Positions 19,013 through 28,830 are shown, numbered from the stretch's first letter. The stretch is 64,000 nt of DNA from an uncultured Flavihumibacter sp. (GCA_902168105.1 CABHOY010000036.1:62001-126000); one strand, 5' to 3'. The notes: generated by a model from the letters alone, not told the origin. Numbers and translations are program-made.

Positions 19013-19725
19013 GACCTGTAGAAAAAACCGCTTGTCCGCAAGTGAATGGAATGAATAAAATTTATAGGCGGCATAGCCTGGCCAAAGCCGACCTTGAAAA
19101 TAATATTGGCTTTTATTGTAGTTATTGCGAGGTGTTTAGTTCCGATCTGGAAATAGAACATGTTATATCCCAACACCAGGATCCTGCTTTAAAGTGCAGC
19201 TGGGATAATTTTCTACTTGCATGCGGCAGATGTAACGGGAGAGATAATAAGGCCGCCAAAACGGTTGATTTAGGGGTAATGCATTTCCCTCATAGAAACA
19301 ATACCCTCTTGTCATTTACTTATCTGGAAGGTGGGCATGTATGTGTGAATCCATCGCTTAAAGGAGCCTCTCTACAGGCCGCGGAGGCTACATTAGTTCT
19401 TGTTGGACTTGATAAATTTCCGGGCAATGCTAAATATGCCAGGCACAATCACAATGATACCAGGTGGAATCATAGAAGAGTAGTTTGGGAGCTGGCTGTT
19501 AAATACAAGGCCGACTTCGAATCAGGAAGACTAACCGCGTACGATATTGTCGCATTTGCACAGCAGAGAGGTTTTTTCTCTATCTGGTATGCGGTTTATA
19601 ACCAGCATACAGATCTTTGCGAATTGTTAATTCAAGCGTTTCCGGGAACCGCGACTAGCTGCTTTGACCAAATTAGTCGCCTCCCGGTTAATCGTAACCC
19701 ACAGAGTGTCATTGACCCAATATAA
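19009..19725 (+). CDS. HNH endonuclease of a Septu-like defence pair (PtuB-like)
   Basis: This 238-residue protein contains a zinc-ribbon HNH nuclease module: Cys37-x2-Cys40, Glu50-His51 in LEIEHVISQ, Asn67 in WDNFLLAC, and Cys72-x2-Cys75-Asn76. The opening MRPVEKTACP resembles the HNH proteins that accompany Septu-type and retron-linked ATPases. The C-terminal half (about 100-238) is of unknown function and carries a His-rich patch (KYARHNHNDTRWNH). It overlaps the ATPase gene by four bases, so the two are translationally coupled. In characterised Septu systems the ATPase complex restrains the nuclease until phage infection. No antitoxin-like third gene is present: the next gene is an unrelated esterase after about 190 bases. 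Confidence 0.85.
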   Translation: MRPVEKTACPQVNGMNKIYRRHSLAKADLENNIGFYCSYCEVFSSDLEIEHVISQHQDPALKCSWDNFLLACGRCNGRDNKAAKTVDLGVMHFPHRNNTLLSFTYLEGGHVCVNPSLKGASLQAAEATLVLVGLDKFPGNAKYARHNHNDTRWNHRRVVWELAVKYKADFESGRLTAYDIVAFAQQRGFFSIWYAVYNQHTDLCELLIQAFPGTATSCFDQISRLPVNRNPQSVIDPI

Positions 19726-19737
19726 TCCCCCTCATTT

Positions 19738-19769
19738 AAAACCGGACATCTCTGTATCAAAACCGGACA
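19738..19769 (+). promoter_or_regulatory. Tandem AAAACCGGACA repeats, candidate activator sites
   Basis: The 11-mer AAAACCGGACA occurs at 19738-19748 and again at 19759-19769, exactly 21 bases apart (two helical turns). It lies about 150 bases upstream of the esterase/FtsX operon, a position suited to an enhancer-type regulator. The regulator is unknown. Confidence 0.45.
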
Positions 19770-19822
19770 CTTGCTTTCTTAAAGCATTCTTTAAATAATT
19801 GATATTCAATAACCTTTTGGCG

Positions 19823-19837
19823 TGGCATCCTTTTAGG
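19823..19837 (+). promoter_or_regulatory. Weak sigma-54-like promoter candidate
   Basis: TGGCATCC followed by TTTTAGG resembles the -24 element (TGGCA) of sigma-54 promoters. The -12 GC is only half matched (GG). It lies between the tandem repeats and the esterase start. Low confidence. Confidence 0.25.
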
Positions 19838-19918
19838 ATCATAGGCATATGAATTACAAATTACAGACTGTAATCACTATTTTTAATCTGCAATTTGTAA
19901 CTCCCAATCCAAATCCAC

Positions 19919-21313
19919 ATGAAGGCAATTATTACAGCATTCCTGGTCTTTTGTTATATCACGGTCTCCGCTCAGGAGATCATCAAGGACTCTATCTATT
20001 CCAATGTGCTGAAAGAACAAAGGAAGATAGAAGTGGTACTGCCAGACAAATACAATCCGGCAGAAAAATACGAAGTAACCTATGTAACAGATGGAGAGTG
20101 GAACACGAAGATAGTAGCCCAATTACAACGCTTCGCAGAGATTCAGTTCATGCCGCCAAATATTATTGTTAGTCTGCCGAATACTTATGTGAACAACGAT
20201 AATTATCGCGTAAGGGATTTTACTCCGTACAAAATCCCGGATAACAAGTTAACAGGAGGAGCCGACAATTTCCTGTCATTCCTGAAAACAGAAGTGATCC
20301 CCTATATAGAGAAAAAATATCCGACCAAAGGATATAGAACGTATTACGGAGGCTCACTTGGAGGTGTGTTTGGGCTGTATTCGTTCTTTAAAGAACCTGA
20401 GTTATTCCAATCTTACTTGCTCGCTGATCCTGCTTTCTGGTGGGGCGACGGATACCTGATGAAAATGGCAGCGGATAGTTTAACATCCTTGCCTAATCCG
20501 GAGAGAACATTGTTGTTTACAGGAAGAGAGGGTAAGGCGCTTCAGGGAATGGGCATCAAAGATATGGATTCCATTTTCCGTGCGAAGGCACCTGCTGCGT
20601 TGCACTGGAAGACGTTGGTCTATAGTGGGGAGACGCATAACTCCATGATCTTTAAAACCGTGTACGACGGCTTGAAATATACTTACAACGGATATATGAC
20701 AGCCGACATTAATTATCATCCGATGTCGGGGATTATTCTGAAAGACAAGCCATTTAGCCTGTATTGTTTCCCTGAAGAACATCTGGATGTGCATTATACT
20801 ACGGATGGAACTGAACCTACAGCAGCATCACCTAAACTTACGGCCGGTGTATCGCAAATTACTGTGCCGGTGCAACTGACAGTGAAAGTGCTGGCGGCTC
20901 GAAATGAATATTCGAAAATGAAAAAAGGGAATTTTACGATAGGAGAGATGTGGCACAGCGTCGATAAACCCAAAAAGGCATTCCCGGGAGGTTTAGATAC
21001 ACTGAGCGGCCATGTTGCCGGTTTCATTGAGTTGAAGGAACCGGGATACTATATTTTTGGTTTGGAGAATGCCGTCGCGGGCACCAGGTTATCATTGAAT
21101 AAACAGGTGTTGATCGACTGTAAAGAGAATACGGGTGATGATGCGCAGACTTATATTGTACCGTTAGATAAAGGATTTTATCAGTTTGATGTGACATACA
21201 ACGCTGCCGCCAGTACGCCGAAGCTGCTATATGTTGCGCCCGGAAAAGACCAGGCACTGCCGATACCTACCAATATACAATATCATATGGGAAAAAATAA
21301 CGTCAAAAAATAA
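19919..21313 (+). CDS. Secreted esterase (EstD-type alpha/beta hydrolase) with chitobiase-like C-terminal domain
   Basis: This 464-residue exported protein (signal MKAIITAFLVFCYITVSAQ) has three parts. Residues about 25-260 form a putative-esterase alpha/beta-hydrolase domain, with nucleophile Ser146 in GGSLGG and candidate His240 in GETHNSM. An Asp in LLADPAFWW precedes the sheet end. Residues about 275-335 (VHYTTDGTEPTAASPKL) match the small CHB_HEX C-terminal domain seen in carbohydrate-active enzymes. The remainder (SGHVAGFIELKEPGYYIFGLEN) resembles a PA14/FN3-like surface domain. The family includes siderophore, acyl and xylan esterases, and the substrate cannot be deduced. The FtsX permease gene starts four bases after its stop, so the two are co-transcribed. 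Confidence 0.85.
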   Translation: MKAIITAFLVFCYITVSAQEIIKDSIYSNVLKEQRKIEVVLPDKYNPAEKYEVTYVTDGEWNTKIVAQLQRFAEIQFMPPNIIVSLPNTYVNNDNYRVRDFTPYKIPDNKLTGGADNFLSFLKTEVIPYIEKKYPTKGYRTYYGGSLGGVFGLYSFFKEPELFQSYLLADPAFWWGDGYLMKMAADSLTSLPNPERTLLFTGREGKALQGMGIKDMDSIFRAKAPAALHWKTLVYSGETHNSMIFKTVYDGLKYTYNGYMTADINYHPMSGIILKDKPFSLYCFPEEHLDVHYTTDGTEPTAASPKLTAGVSQITVPVQLTVKVLAARNEYSKMKKGNFTIGEMWHSVDKPKKAFPGGLDTLSGHVAGFIELKEPGYYIFGLENAVAGTRLSLNKQVLIDCKENTGDDAQTYIVPLDKGFYQFDVTYNAAASTPKLLYVAPGKDQALPIPTNIQYHMGKNNVKK

Positions 21314-21317
21314 AAAG

Positions 21318-23693
21318 ATGTTTAAGAATTATCTGAAAGCGACACTGCGTAACCTTTGGAAAAATAAGACCTATAGTTTTCTTAATATCTTCGGATTGGC
21401 TATAGGTATTGTTTGTGCAGGCGTGATCTTTCTATGGGTGGAAGATGAGGTCAATTTTGACAGCACACATGTGAAGCGCAACAGATTGTACGCCTTGCAG
21501 GCTAACTGGGATTATGAAGGAAATATCCGCACGTTTGCTTCTACACCCGGACTGACTGGACCTGCTATAAAAGAAGAGATCCCTGGTATTGCAAATGCCT
21601 GCCGTATGACAGATTTTGCGCCTTCGTTGTTATTTAACGTAGGTGAGAAAACTGTTTATGCCAGTGGCAGATATGCAGATGCTTCGTTGTTTGAGATGTT
21701 TACTCTCCCTTTCTTAGAGGGAAATCCGGCTACGGCTTTTAAAGACCTGCATACAATTGTGATTACACAGAAGACAGCAAAACGTTTTTTCGGTGAGGAT
21801 AAAAATATAGTAGGTAGAAGGGTTAAAGTGGATAATCAACAGGAATATGTGGTGAGTGGTGTACTGAAAGATCTGCCGCAAAACTCGACCCTGCAATTTG
21901 ATTGGGTATCGCCTTTTGAGATCTATTATCAACAGAGAAAGGACGCATTGAACGATTGGTTAAGTAATTCACCTTATACGTATGTTGAATTAGAACCCAA
22001 TGCCGATCCCGCAGCGATTGATAAGAAGCTATATAGCTTTATTCAGCAGAAAGCACCAACAGCCATTAATCACTTGTTTTTATTCAGTATGAACGACTGG
22101 AGGCTGCATGAAAATTTTGAGAATGGTAAACAAACAGGCGGACGTATCACCTATGTACGTATGTTTTCTCTCATTGCATGGATCATCCTCTTCATTGCAT
22201 GTATCAACTTTATGAACCTGGCGACTGCCCGAAGTGAGAAGCGTGCACGTGAAGTAGGTGTGCGTAAAGTGATGGGCGCTGGTAAGCGTGGACTGATCGC
22301 ACAGTTCATAGGAGAAGCATTGCTGATGGCTATGTTTGCATGTGCGTTGGCTGTGTTGATCATATGGCTGCTGCTGCCATTGGCAAATGCACTGATGGAT
22401 AAAAGCCTAACGCTCGGATTGCAGGAACCAATGCATATGCTGGCCCTGGTGGTGATCACACTTGTGTGCGGATTGGTAGCTGGTAGTTATCCTTCTCTGT
22501 ATCTTTCTTCGTTTAATCCTATAGCTGTATTGAAGGGGCTGAACACAACAACCGGAGGCGCGACCTTCGTTAGAAAAGGCTTAGTGGTGTTACAGTTTTC
22601 TGTATCAATCATACTGATCATCAGTACAGCGATTATCTATCAACAGATACAGCATGTAAAAAACAGGGACCTTGGGTTCAATAAGGAACATCTGCTTAGC
22701 ATAGATCTGAAGGCAAATATGCTGAACAACTTTAGTGCTATCAGACAAGACCTGTTGAATACAGGTATGGTAGAAAACGTTGCTTTATCTGATCATCCAA
22801 CTATCTATGGAGGAAATAATACAGGTGCTTTGAACTGGCCGGGGAAGCCAGAGAATAGTGATATCCTGATCTCCACAAGATTGGCGGGGTCCGGGTTTAT
22901 ATCCACAATGGGGATGCAGCTACTGGAAGGCCGGGACTTTAAGGAAACGAATACAGATACACTGAATGTTATTATCACTTCGTCTTTTGCTAAAATGATG
23001 GGAAGTGGAAGTGCCTTGGGTAAAAAGATCGAAGCGCCGAGAAGCAGTGGAGAAACAATGTTCCTTACAGTTACAGGTGTAGTGAAGGACTACGTATATG
23101 GTGATATGTACCGGTCACCTGACCCTGTTATGTTCTATAATCTGACACAGTTTGGCAATATTATGTACTTGCGCTTAAAAGGAACTGCCGATCCTGTAAA
23201 AGCAATAGGGGCTATTGAAAAAGTAATTACAAAGGCGAATCCCGGTTATCCGTTCGATTACATTTTTGTAGATGATCAGTTTAACAGCATGTTCCAGTCA
23301 GAAATGCTGGTAAATCGGTTGTCCCGCGTGTTTGCAGTGCTGGCGATCATTATCTCCTGCCTTGGTCTGTTTGGTCTCGCGGCTTATACTGCAGAACGCA
23401 GAACGAAGGAAATTGGTATCAGGAAAGTGTTGGGCGCAAGTGTAACAAGTATAACAGGTTTATTGTCTAAAGATTTTCTTCAACTGGTGATAGTTTCCTG
23501 TATCGTGGCTTTCCCCCTGGCATGGTGGGCAATGTCTTCATGGTTACAACAATATGCTTACCGGGTAACCATTCATTGGTGGGTGTTCCTGTTGGCAGGT
23601 ATCGCAGCCATGATCATATCACTGATCACGATCAGTTTCCAGTCTGTAAGGGCTGCATTAATGAACCCGGTAAAAAGTCTGAAAGCAGAATAA
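21318..23693 (+). CDS. FtsX/MacB-type ABC transporter permease
   Basis: This 791-residue permease has the duplicated MacB layout common in Bacteroidota. An N-terminal membrane helix (FLNIFGLAIGIVCAGVIFLW) is followed by a periplasmic MacB_PCD domain and three helices with the FtsX motif EKRAREVGVRKVMGAGKRGLIAQF. A second linker helix, second periplasmic domain and second FtsX unit follow (ERRTKEIGIRKVLGASVTSI), ending in NPVKSLKAE. Such permeases work with a separate MacB-like ATPase, often in efflux or envelope-stress response; no ATPase gene is adjacent. The start at 21318 (MFKNYLKATLRN) is the conserved family start; upstream in-frame codons belong to the overlapping esterase 3' end. Confidence 0.93.
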   Translation: MFKNYLKATLRNLWKNKTYSFLNIFGLAIGIVCAGVIFLWVEDEVNFDSTHVKRNRLYALQANWDYEGNIRTFASTPGLTGPAIKEEIPGIANACRMTDFAPSLLFNVGEKTVYASGRYADASLFEMFTLPFLEGNPATAFKDLHTIVITQKTAKRFFGEDKNIVGRRVKVDNQQEYVVSGVLKDLPQNSTLQFDWVSPFEIYYQQRKDALNDWLSNSPYTYVELEPNADPAAIDKKLYSFIQQKAPTAINHLFLFSMNDWRLHENFENGKQTGGRITYVRMFSLIAWIILFIACINFMNLATARSEKRAREVGVRKVMGAGKRGLIAQFIGEALLMAMFACALAVLIIWLLLPLANALMDKSLTLGLQEPMHMLALVVITLVCGLVAGSYPSLYLSSFNPIAVLKGLNTTTGGATFVRKGLVVLQFSVSIILIISTAIIYQQIQHVKNRDLGFNKEHLLSIDLKANMLNNFSAIRQDLLNTGMVENVALSDHPTIYGGNNTGALNWPGKPENSDILISTRLAGSGFISTMGMQLLEGRDFKETNTDTLNVIITSSFAKMMGSGSALGKKIEAPRSSGETMFLTVTGVVKDYVYGDMYRSPDPVMFYNLTQFGNIMYLRLKGTADPVKAIGAIEKVITKANPGYPFDYIFVDDQFNSMFQSEMLVNRLSRVFAVLAIIISCLGLFGLAAYTAERRTKEIGIRKVLGASVTSITGLLSKDFLQLVIVSCIVAFPLAWWAMSSWLQQYAYRVTIHWWVFLLAGIAAMIISLITISFQSVRAALMNPVKSLKAE

Positions 23694-23730
23694 ACAACAG
23701 CAGCATGCTTTATTGTATTTTGCAGCCCTG

Positions 23731-24786
23731 ATGAAAGCAGATTTTTTGATCATAGGGCAGGGCATTGCAGGTACAGTGCTGAGTTATACCTTAATGCAGG
23801 CGGGGCAGTCCGTGCTGGTAATGGATGAACATAAGCCTAATAGCGCCTCGCGTATAGCGGCAGGGGTAATTAATCCTGTTTCCGGTCGACGATTTACAGT
23901 CGCCTGGCAATACGACGAGATCTATCCTGTAGCTGTAGAGGTATATAAAGCCATGGAGCAGCTATTAGGAGTTCCTGTGTTCAAGCCCCGGGATATCTAC
24001 AACGTACTACCTTCTGAACAGTTGAAAGCCGCCTTTATGGAACGTACGGTTGGACTGTCTTATATGGAAGATCCATCTGCCGACAGAGTGGCACATTATG
24101 ATCAATGGCTGGACCAGCCACATGGAGCCGCCATTGTAAAAGGAGCTACCGTATTGTTACAGCATCTGTTACCCGGCTGGCGGAATTATCTGAAACAGCA
24201 TAATAGCTTACGGGAAGAGCGGCTGGAATTGTCAAGACTGGAAATAGGTCCGGAAGGCGTTAGATATGCCGATATCACGGCCCGTTACCTGATCTTCTGC
24301 GAGGGCGCTGCCACCGTTAACAATCCCTGGTTTAATTATATCCCATTCCTGTTAAATAAAGGGGAGGTACTGCAGGTGCAGGTCCCCGGGTTTTCCACTC
24401 CGGATATTATCAAAAGAAGCGTGTCGCTGGTACCACAGGGTGACGATACCTATTGGGTAGGGGCCACATTTGCCTGGGATTACCCGGATGAGCAACCTAC
24501 AGCGGAGAAGAGGGATATCCTCGAAATAGGGCTGAAGCAATTGCTGAAAGTTCCCTATAAAGTACTTAACCAACTGGCTGCTGTACGGCCTTCAGGCACG
24601 GATCGGCGGCCTATGATGGGCTTACACCCTAAATATCCGGCATTGGGGATATTTAATGGCCTGGGGACAAAGGGAACTTCCCTGGCCCCGGCTATGGCGG
24701 CTCAATTTGCGGCACATGTCCTTCAAAATGTGCCACTGCAGGCAGATACAGATATTAATCGCTTTTTTAACAGGTACAAGGGATAG
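23731..24786 (+). CDS. FAD-dependent oxidoreductase (DAO family)
   Basis: This 351-residue protein starts with a dinucleotide-binding fold (MKADFLIIGQGIAGTVLSY, GxGxxG at residues 9-14). It continues with the acidic MDEHKPNSASRIAAGVINPVSGRRF segment typical of the D-amino-acid oxidase superfamily. The C-terminus has VRPSGTDRRPMMG and a glycine-rich FAD-contacting FNGLGTKGTSLAPAMA. The closest functional comparison is the oxidase half of MnmC or ThiO-like glycine oxidases, but no methyltransferase domain is fused. The substrate is not assigned. The start at 23731 fits the Rossmann strand. A loose -7 (TATTTTGC) lies about 15 bases upstream. aspS follows with its own promoter. Confidence 0.85.
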   Translation: MKADFLIIGQGIAGTVLSYTLMQAGQSVLVMDEHKPNSASRIAAGVINPVSGRRFTVAWQYDEIYPVAVEVYKAMEQLLGVPVFKPRDIYNVLPSEQLKAAFMERTVGLSYMEDPSADRVAHYDQWLDQPHGAAIVKGATVLLQHLLPGWRNYLKQHNSLREERLELSRLEIGPEGVRYADITARYLIFCEGAATVNNPWFNYIPFLLNKGEVLQVQVPGFSTPDIIKRSVSLVPQGDDTYWVGATFAWDYPDEQPTAEKRDILEIGLKQLLKVPYKVLNQLAAVRPSGTDRRPMMGLHPKYPALGIFNGLGTKGTSLAPAMAAQFAAHVLQNVPLQADTDINRFFNRYKG

Positions 24787-24805
24787 AAATGCAGCCCGCA
24801 AAATG

Positions 24806-24813
24806 TATCTTTG
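24806..24813 (+). promoter_or_regulatory. Promoter -7 element of aspS
   Basis: TATCTTTG matches TAnnTTTG, 59 bases upstream of the aspS ATG. This gives a leader of about 50 bases. Confidence 0.6.
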
Positions 24814-24872
24814 CCGACCGTTTGGGCCTCGACCCCCGGAAAAATAAAAGTTGAACTTTATAATATAAGTAT

Positions 24873-26621
24873 ATGTACAGAACGCACACTTGCGGCGAAC
24901 TACGACTGGAGCACAAGGGCACACAGGTATCATTGTCTGGTTGGGTCCAGACTATCAGGAAATTCGGAAGTATCACTTTCGTGGATCTGCGTGACCGTTA
25001 TGGTATTACACAGCTGTTGTTTGGAGAATCCTGGAATGAGCAGCTGTATGCACAGCCGCTGGGCCGTGAGTTCGTTATTCAGGCATCCGGTACTGTAACA
25101 GAGCGTTCTAACAAGAATCCTGATATCCCTACAGGCGACATCGAGATCACTATCAGTGAGTTCAGTATATTAAACAGCGCTAAGACGCCTCCCTTTACCA
25201 TCCAGGACGATACTGACGGTGGTGACGAGTTGCGTATGAAATACCGCTATCTTGACCTGCGCCGTAATATTGTTAAGCAGAACCTGGAACTGCGTTATCG
25301 CGTAAACAGAGCTGCCCGTAACTACCTGGATAGCAGAGGGTTTATGGATATTGAAACACCATTCCTTATTAAATCCACTCCTGAAGGGGCCCGCGACTTT
25401 GTGGTGCCTAGTCGTATGAACGACAATGAGTTCTACGCGTTGCCGCAGTCTCCGCAAACTTTCAAGCAGTTGCTGATGGTAAGCGGTTACGACAGGTATT
25501 ACCAGATCGTAAAATGTTTCCGTGACGAAGACCTTCGTGCTGACCGTCAGCCGGAATTTACCCAGATAGACTGTGAAATGAGCTTTGTTGATCAGGAAGA
25601 CATTCTCAGCAACTTCGAAGACATGCTGAAGCATATCTTCCAGGAGATCAAAGGCATTACTTTCGATGGCAAGTTCCCGCGTATGACCTTTGACGACGCA
25701 ATGGAGTTCTACGGTAACGACAAGCCTGATATCCGCTTTGAAATGAAGCTGGTGAATATGTCAGACACTGTTAAGGGAAATAACTTCAAGGTATTTGACG
25801 AAGCTGAACTGGTTGTAGCTATCTGCGCGAAAGGTTGTGCTGAATACACACGTAAACAGCTGGACGAACTGACGGAATGGGTAAAACGTCCTCAGATCGG
25901 TATGAGTGGTCTTATTTATGCGCGTTATAATACTGATGGAACAATAAAAAGCTCTGTCGATAAGTTCTTTGATGAAGAGAAGCTGAAAGGTTGGGCTGAA
26001 AAATGTCAGGCACAGCCGGGTGACCTGATCCTGTTACTGGCAGGAAAAGAAGAACGTACCCGTAAGGCAATGAGTGAATTGCGCCTGGAAATGGGTGAGC
26101 GCATGGGCCTGAGAGATAAAAATGTATTCAAACCGCTGTGGGTGATCGACTTCCCGCTGTTTGAGTATGCAGAAGAGGAAAACCGTTGGGTAGCCCGTCA
26201 CCATCCGTTTACTTCGCCTAAACCGGAACATATCAGCTGGATGGCTGATCTGTCCAAATATGCAGACATCAAGGCAAATGCATACGATATAGTGCTGAAT
26301 GGTACTGAAGTAGGTGGTGGGTCCATCCGTATTTTCCAGCGTGACCTGCAGGAGAAAATGTTCGCTGCGCTGGGTATGAGCCCTGAAGAAGCGAACCACA
26401 AATTCGGCTTCCTGTTGGGCGCGTTTGAATATGGTGCTCCGCCACATGGAGGCATCGCCTTCGGCTTCGATCGCCTCTGTTCGCTGCTGGGTGGTAGTGA
26501 AACAATCCGTGACTTTATAGCCTTCCCTAAGAATAATTCCGGCCGTGACGTAATGCTGGATGCGCCTAGCGCTATTGATCAGGCTCAGTTGAAAGAGCTG
26601 AAGATCAGCCTGGTGAAGTAG
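24873..26621 (+). CDS. aspS: Aspartate-tRNA ligase
   Basis: AspS charges tRNA-Asp with aspartate. The 582-residue bacterial-type enzyme has an N-terminal OB-fold anticodon-binding domain ([20 protein letters not shown]). The class II catalytic core has motif 2 in [18 protein letters not shown] and motif 3 in [10 protein letters not shown]. The bacteria-specific GAD insertion domain lies between them (about residues 300-420). The length matches bacterial rather than archaeal AspRS. Bacteroidota also encode GatCAB in some lineages, and discriminating behaviour cannot be read from this sequence. The gene is monocistronic, with its promoter at 24806 and an inverted repeat after the stop. Confidence 0.97.
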   Translation: MYRTHTCGELRLEHKGTQVSLSGWVQTIRKFGSITFVDLRDRYGITQLLFGESWNEQLYAQPLGREFVIQASGTVTERSNKNPDIPTGDIEITISEFSILNSAKTPPFTIQDDTDGGDELRMKYRYLDLRRNIVKQNLELRYRVNRAARNYLDSRGFMDIETPFLIKSTPEGARDFVVPSRMNDNEFYALPQSPQTFKQLLMVSGYDRYYQIVKCFRDEDLRADRQPEFTQIDCEMSFVDQEDILSNFEDMLKHIFQEIKGITFDGKFPRMTFDDAMEFYGNDKPDIRFEMKLVNMSDTVKGNNFKVFDEAELVVAICAKGCAEYTRKQLDELTEWVKRPQIGMSGLIYARYNTDGTIKSSVDKFFDEEKLKGWAEKCQAQPGDLILLLAGKEERTRKAMSELRLEMGERMGLRDKNVFKPLWVIDFPLFEYAEEENRWVARHHPFTSPKPEHISWMADLSKYADIKANAYDIVLNGTEVGGGSIRIFQRDLQEKMFAALGMSPEEANHKFGFLLGAFEYGAPPHGGIAFGFDRLCSLLGGSETIRDFIAFPKNNSGRDVMLDAPSAIDQAQLKELKISLVK

Positions 26622-26662
26622 AGTGGCACGGAATTTGCCTAAATGGGTGGAAAATTAAACTG

Positions 26663-26702
26663 AATCCCCCTTGATGCTGTTAAAAGAGTGTCAAGGGGGA
26701 TT
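26663..26702 (+). terminator. Inverted repeat after aspS, probable terminator
   Basis: AATCCCCCTTGA (26663-26674) and TCAAGGGGGATT (26691-26702) form a perfect 12-bp stem. No T-run follows, so termination efficiency is uncertain. Confidence 0.6.
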
Positions 26703-26830
26703 GGTGCAAACTATAGAACGTATCTAATTAACAGGATTTTAACTAAGAATAGATTATCAAATTTTAATAAGTTATACTCATATTGTACAAATATTTCAAC
26801 TATATTGCCGGTACAAAAAACAATTCTGCC

Positions 26831-27361
26831 ATGACATCTAAGAAAATGTTTTGCAGGGGATGGTTTTGTGCATTGCTAGGTATACTTTTGTTTATAGGTA
26901 ATACGGCTTTTTCACAGCGTTACGCTACGAACTATGTGAATAAATATAAGCCTGTTGCTATTCATATTATGAATGAGACAGGTATTCCTGCAAGTGTAAT
27001 ATTGGGCATTGCGATGTTGGAATCAGGGATGGGGACAAGTAAGAATGCAAGATTATTATCTAATCATTTTGGGATCGTAGGACGTAACAGCCTTCATAAG
27101 AAGAAAGGCGTGGTCTACAGGTCACGATATAAAGAGTTTGCCAACGCAGAGGCCTCGTTCGACTACTTTGCCAACATGGTAACCCGCAAAAAATGGTTCC
27201 CTACAATGAAGGGAAACGTTGAATACAAACTTTGGCTCAAACATATGAACCACGGAGGTTACTCTTCTGCAGGGCATGAATGGGTAAAGAGAGTAACAAG
27301 CATGATCAGTCGCTATAAATTATACAAACTGGATGAGCAAATGGCATATACCGGAAGTTAA
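26831..27361 (+). CDS. Secreted glucosaminidase-domain peptidoglycan hydrolase
   Basis: This 176-residue exported protein (signal about residues 1-29, cut after AFSQ) carries a FlgJ/Auto-type N-acetylglucosaminidase domain. Glu64 in IAMLESGMGTS is the expected catalytic acid. SNHFGIVGR and the C-terminal YSSAGHEWVKRVTSMISRYKL fit the glycoside hydrolase 73 family, which cleaves the glycan chains of peptidoglycan. The start at 26831 gives a clean signal sequence; a TTG start 16 codons earlier would put an unsuitable polar stretch first. A TATATTGC -7-like site lies about 20 bases upstream. It precedes the SGNH/MBOAT cluster by only 45 bases, suggesting shared envelope-modification roles. Confidence 0.88.
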   Translation: MTSKKMFCRGWFCALLGILLFIGNTAFSQRYATNYVNKYKPVAIHIMNETGIPASVILGIAMLESGMGTSKNARLLSNHFGIVGRNSLHKKKGVVYRSRYKEFANAEASFDYFANMVTRKKWFPTMKGNVEYKLWLKHMNHGGYSSAGHEWVKRVTSMISRYKLYKLDEQMAYTGS

Positions 27362-27405
27362 TTTATAGTCTGTAGTTTTATACGAACAAATCAGATTCAG
27401 CAAAT

Positions 27406-28830
27406 ATGTCCGGCAAAAACAAAGCTGCCTATCCACTCTATATCATCTTGGGGACTTTATTATGTTTAGTGGCACTGTCACTTATCAATAACAGTTTCTC
27501 CTTTCGGAATTTTATAACCCGGCCCCTGGACTTACTGGCTGATGTACGAAAAGATACCCTGGTTGCTCCCACAGAAGATATTGATACAGACAACGCTTTA
27601 GCCGCTACTAATGTGCCGGCAGATACTGCGGCGGCAGGTACAGATTCTCTTGCAACACCTGCAATTCCGGACCCCGATCACTTACATAATTTCACTACCT
27701 ATACTGGTATTATCAACTATCTGCCTCCGGCAGGAGCTGACAGTAATGCAAAAGCAGGGATCGAGCGTTTCCTCCTGGCCCTGGATGAGTTGAAAGCCAA
27801 AAAGAGAAAGAAAGTACGTATTGCCTACTTTGGCGATTCAATGATCGAAGGAGACCTGATCACAGAAGATCTGCGGGATAGCCTGCAACATCTGTTTGGT
27901 GGGGAAGGCGTTGGTTTTGTACCAGTTACTTCTGTAGTAGCGGGGTTCCGGACCACCATTACACATACTTTCTCTAAGGATTGGAAGGACTACAGTTATA
28001 AACAGTTACCGCCATCCAATCTTTATCTGGGTATTTCAGGACATACATTTGTTCCGGGTGAAGACAGCTGGATCAGGTATCAGCCGGTTAGAAAACGTGG
28101 TCTGAATAAGTTTGATCAGGTTAGTGTATTGTACGGTCCTGTTTCTTCCGGCAATATTTCTGTGAATAATAAGGCATATGCACTTTCCGGGCAACGCGCA
28201 GTGAATAAACTGTTCCTGCAGCTGGATTCAGCCAAACAGGTGACGATCAAATGGGCAGGTGGTAGTGTGGCGCCTTTGTATGGTGTTTGTTTTGAAGGCG
28301 ATACCGGTGTGTATGTAGATAACTATTCTTTCCGTGGTATCAGCGGTATAGAACTCGGCAAATTATCCGGACAGCTGTTACAGCAAATGCAGTCTGAACA
28401 TCCCTATGATCTGATCGTATTGCACTATGGCGCAAATGTGTTGTGGAAGCCGGAACTGACCGATTACAAATGGTACGGAAGTCCTATGAAGAAGGTCATG
28501 GACTCCTTACGTAACGATCTGCCCAATACATCTTTCCTCGTAATAACTACGGCCGATAAATCATACAAGAAAAGTGGGACTTATATAACGGCACCAGGTG
28601 TGACTGCTTTGGTGAAGGTGCAGCATGAACTGGCCAAAACACATGGCGCAGCTTACTGGAACCTCTATGCAGCCATGGGTGGAGAAAACTCTATGACTCG
28701 ATGGGTGGAGGGTGATCCGGTGCTGGCAAATAAGGACTACACTCATTTTAACAGACAGGGAGCGGCCAGAATAGGGGCGCTGCTGTATAAAGCGATGATG
28801 GATGAATATAAACAGTTGGAACACGAGTAA
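27406..28830 (+). CDS. SGNH/GDSL hydrolase family protein, membrane anchored
   Basis: This 474-residue protein has an N-terminal signal anchor (about residues 10-30) and an Ala/Thr/Asp-rich linker. An SGNH-fold domain follows, with block I YFGDSMIEGD (Ser145), an LHYGAN block III and the C-terminal DYTHFN with Asp444 and His447. SGNH proteins paired with MBOAT acyltransferases transfer or remove O-acetyl groups on extracytoplasmic polysaccharides. The second SGNH gene begins 29 bases before this one ends, and an MBOAT gene follows, so the three form one coupled operon. The acyl acceptor (peptidoglycan, exopolysaccharide or lipopolysaccharide) cannot be told from the sequence. Confidence 0.87.
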   Translation: MSGKNKAAYPLYIILGTLLCLVALSLINNSFSFRNFITRPLDLLADVRKDTLVAPTEDIDTDNALAATNVPADTAAAGTDSLATPAIPDPDHLHNFTTYTGIINYLPPAGADSNAKAGIERFLLALDELKAKKRKKVRIAYFGDSMIEGDLITEDLRDSLQHLFGGEGVGFVPVTSVVAGFRTTITHTFSKDWKDYSYKQLPPSNLYLGISGHTFVPGEDSWIRYQPVRKRGLNKFDQVSVLYGPVSSGNISVNNKAYALSGQRAVNKLFLQLDSAKQVTIKWAGGSVAPLYGVCFEGDTGVYVDNYSFRGISGIELGKLSGQLLQQMQSEHPYDLIVLHYGANVLWKPELTDYKWYGSPMKKVMDSLRNDLPNTSFLVITTADKSYKKSGTYITAPGVTALVKVQHELAKTHGAAYWNLYAAMGGENSMTRWVEGDPVLANKDYTHFNRQGAARIGALLYKAMMDEYKQLEHE

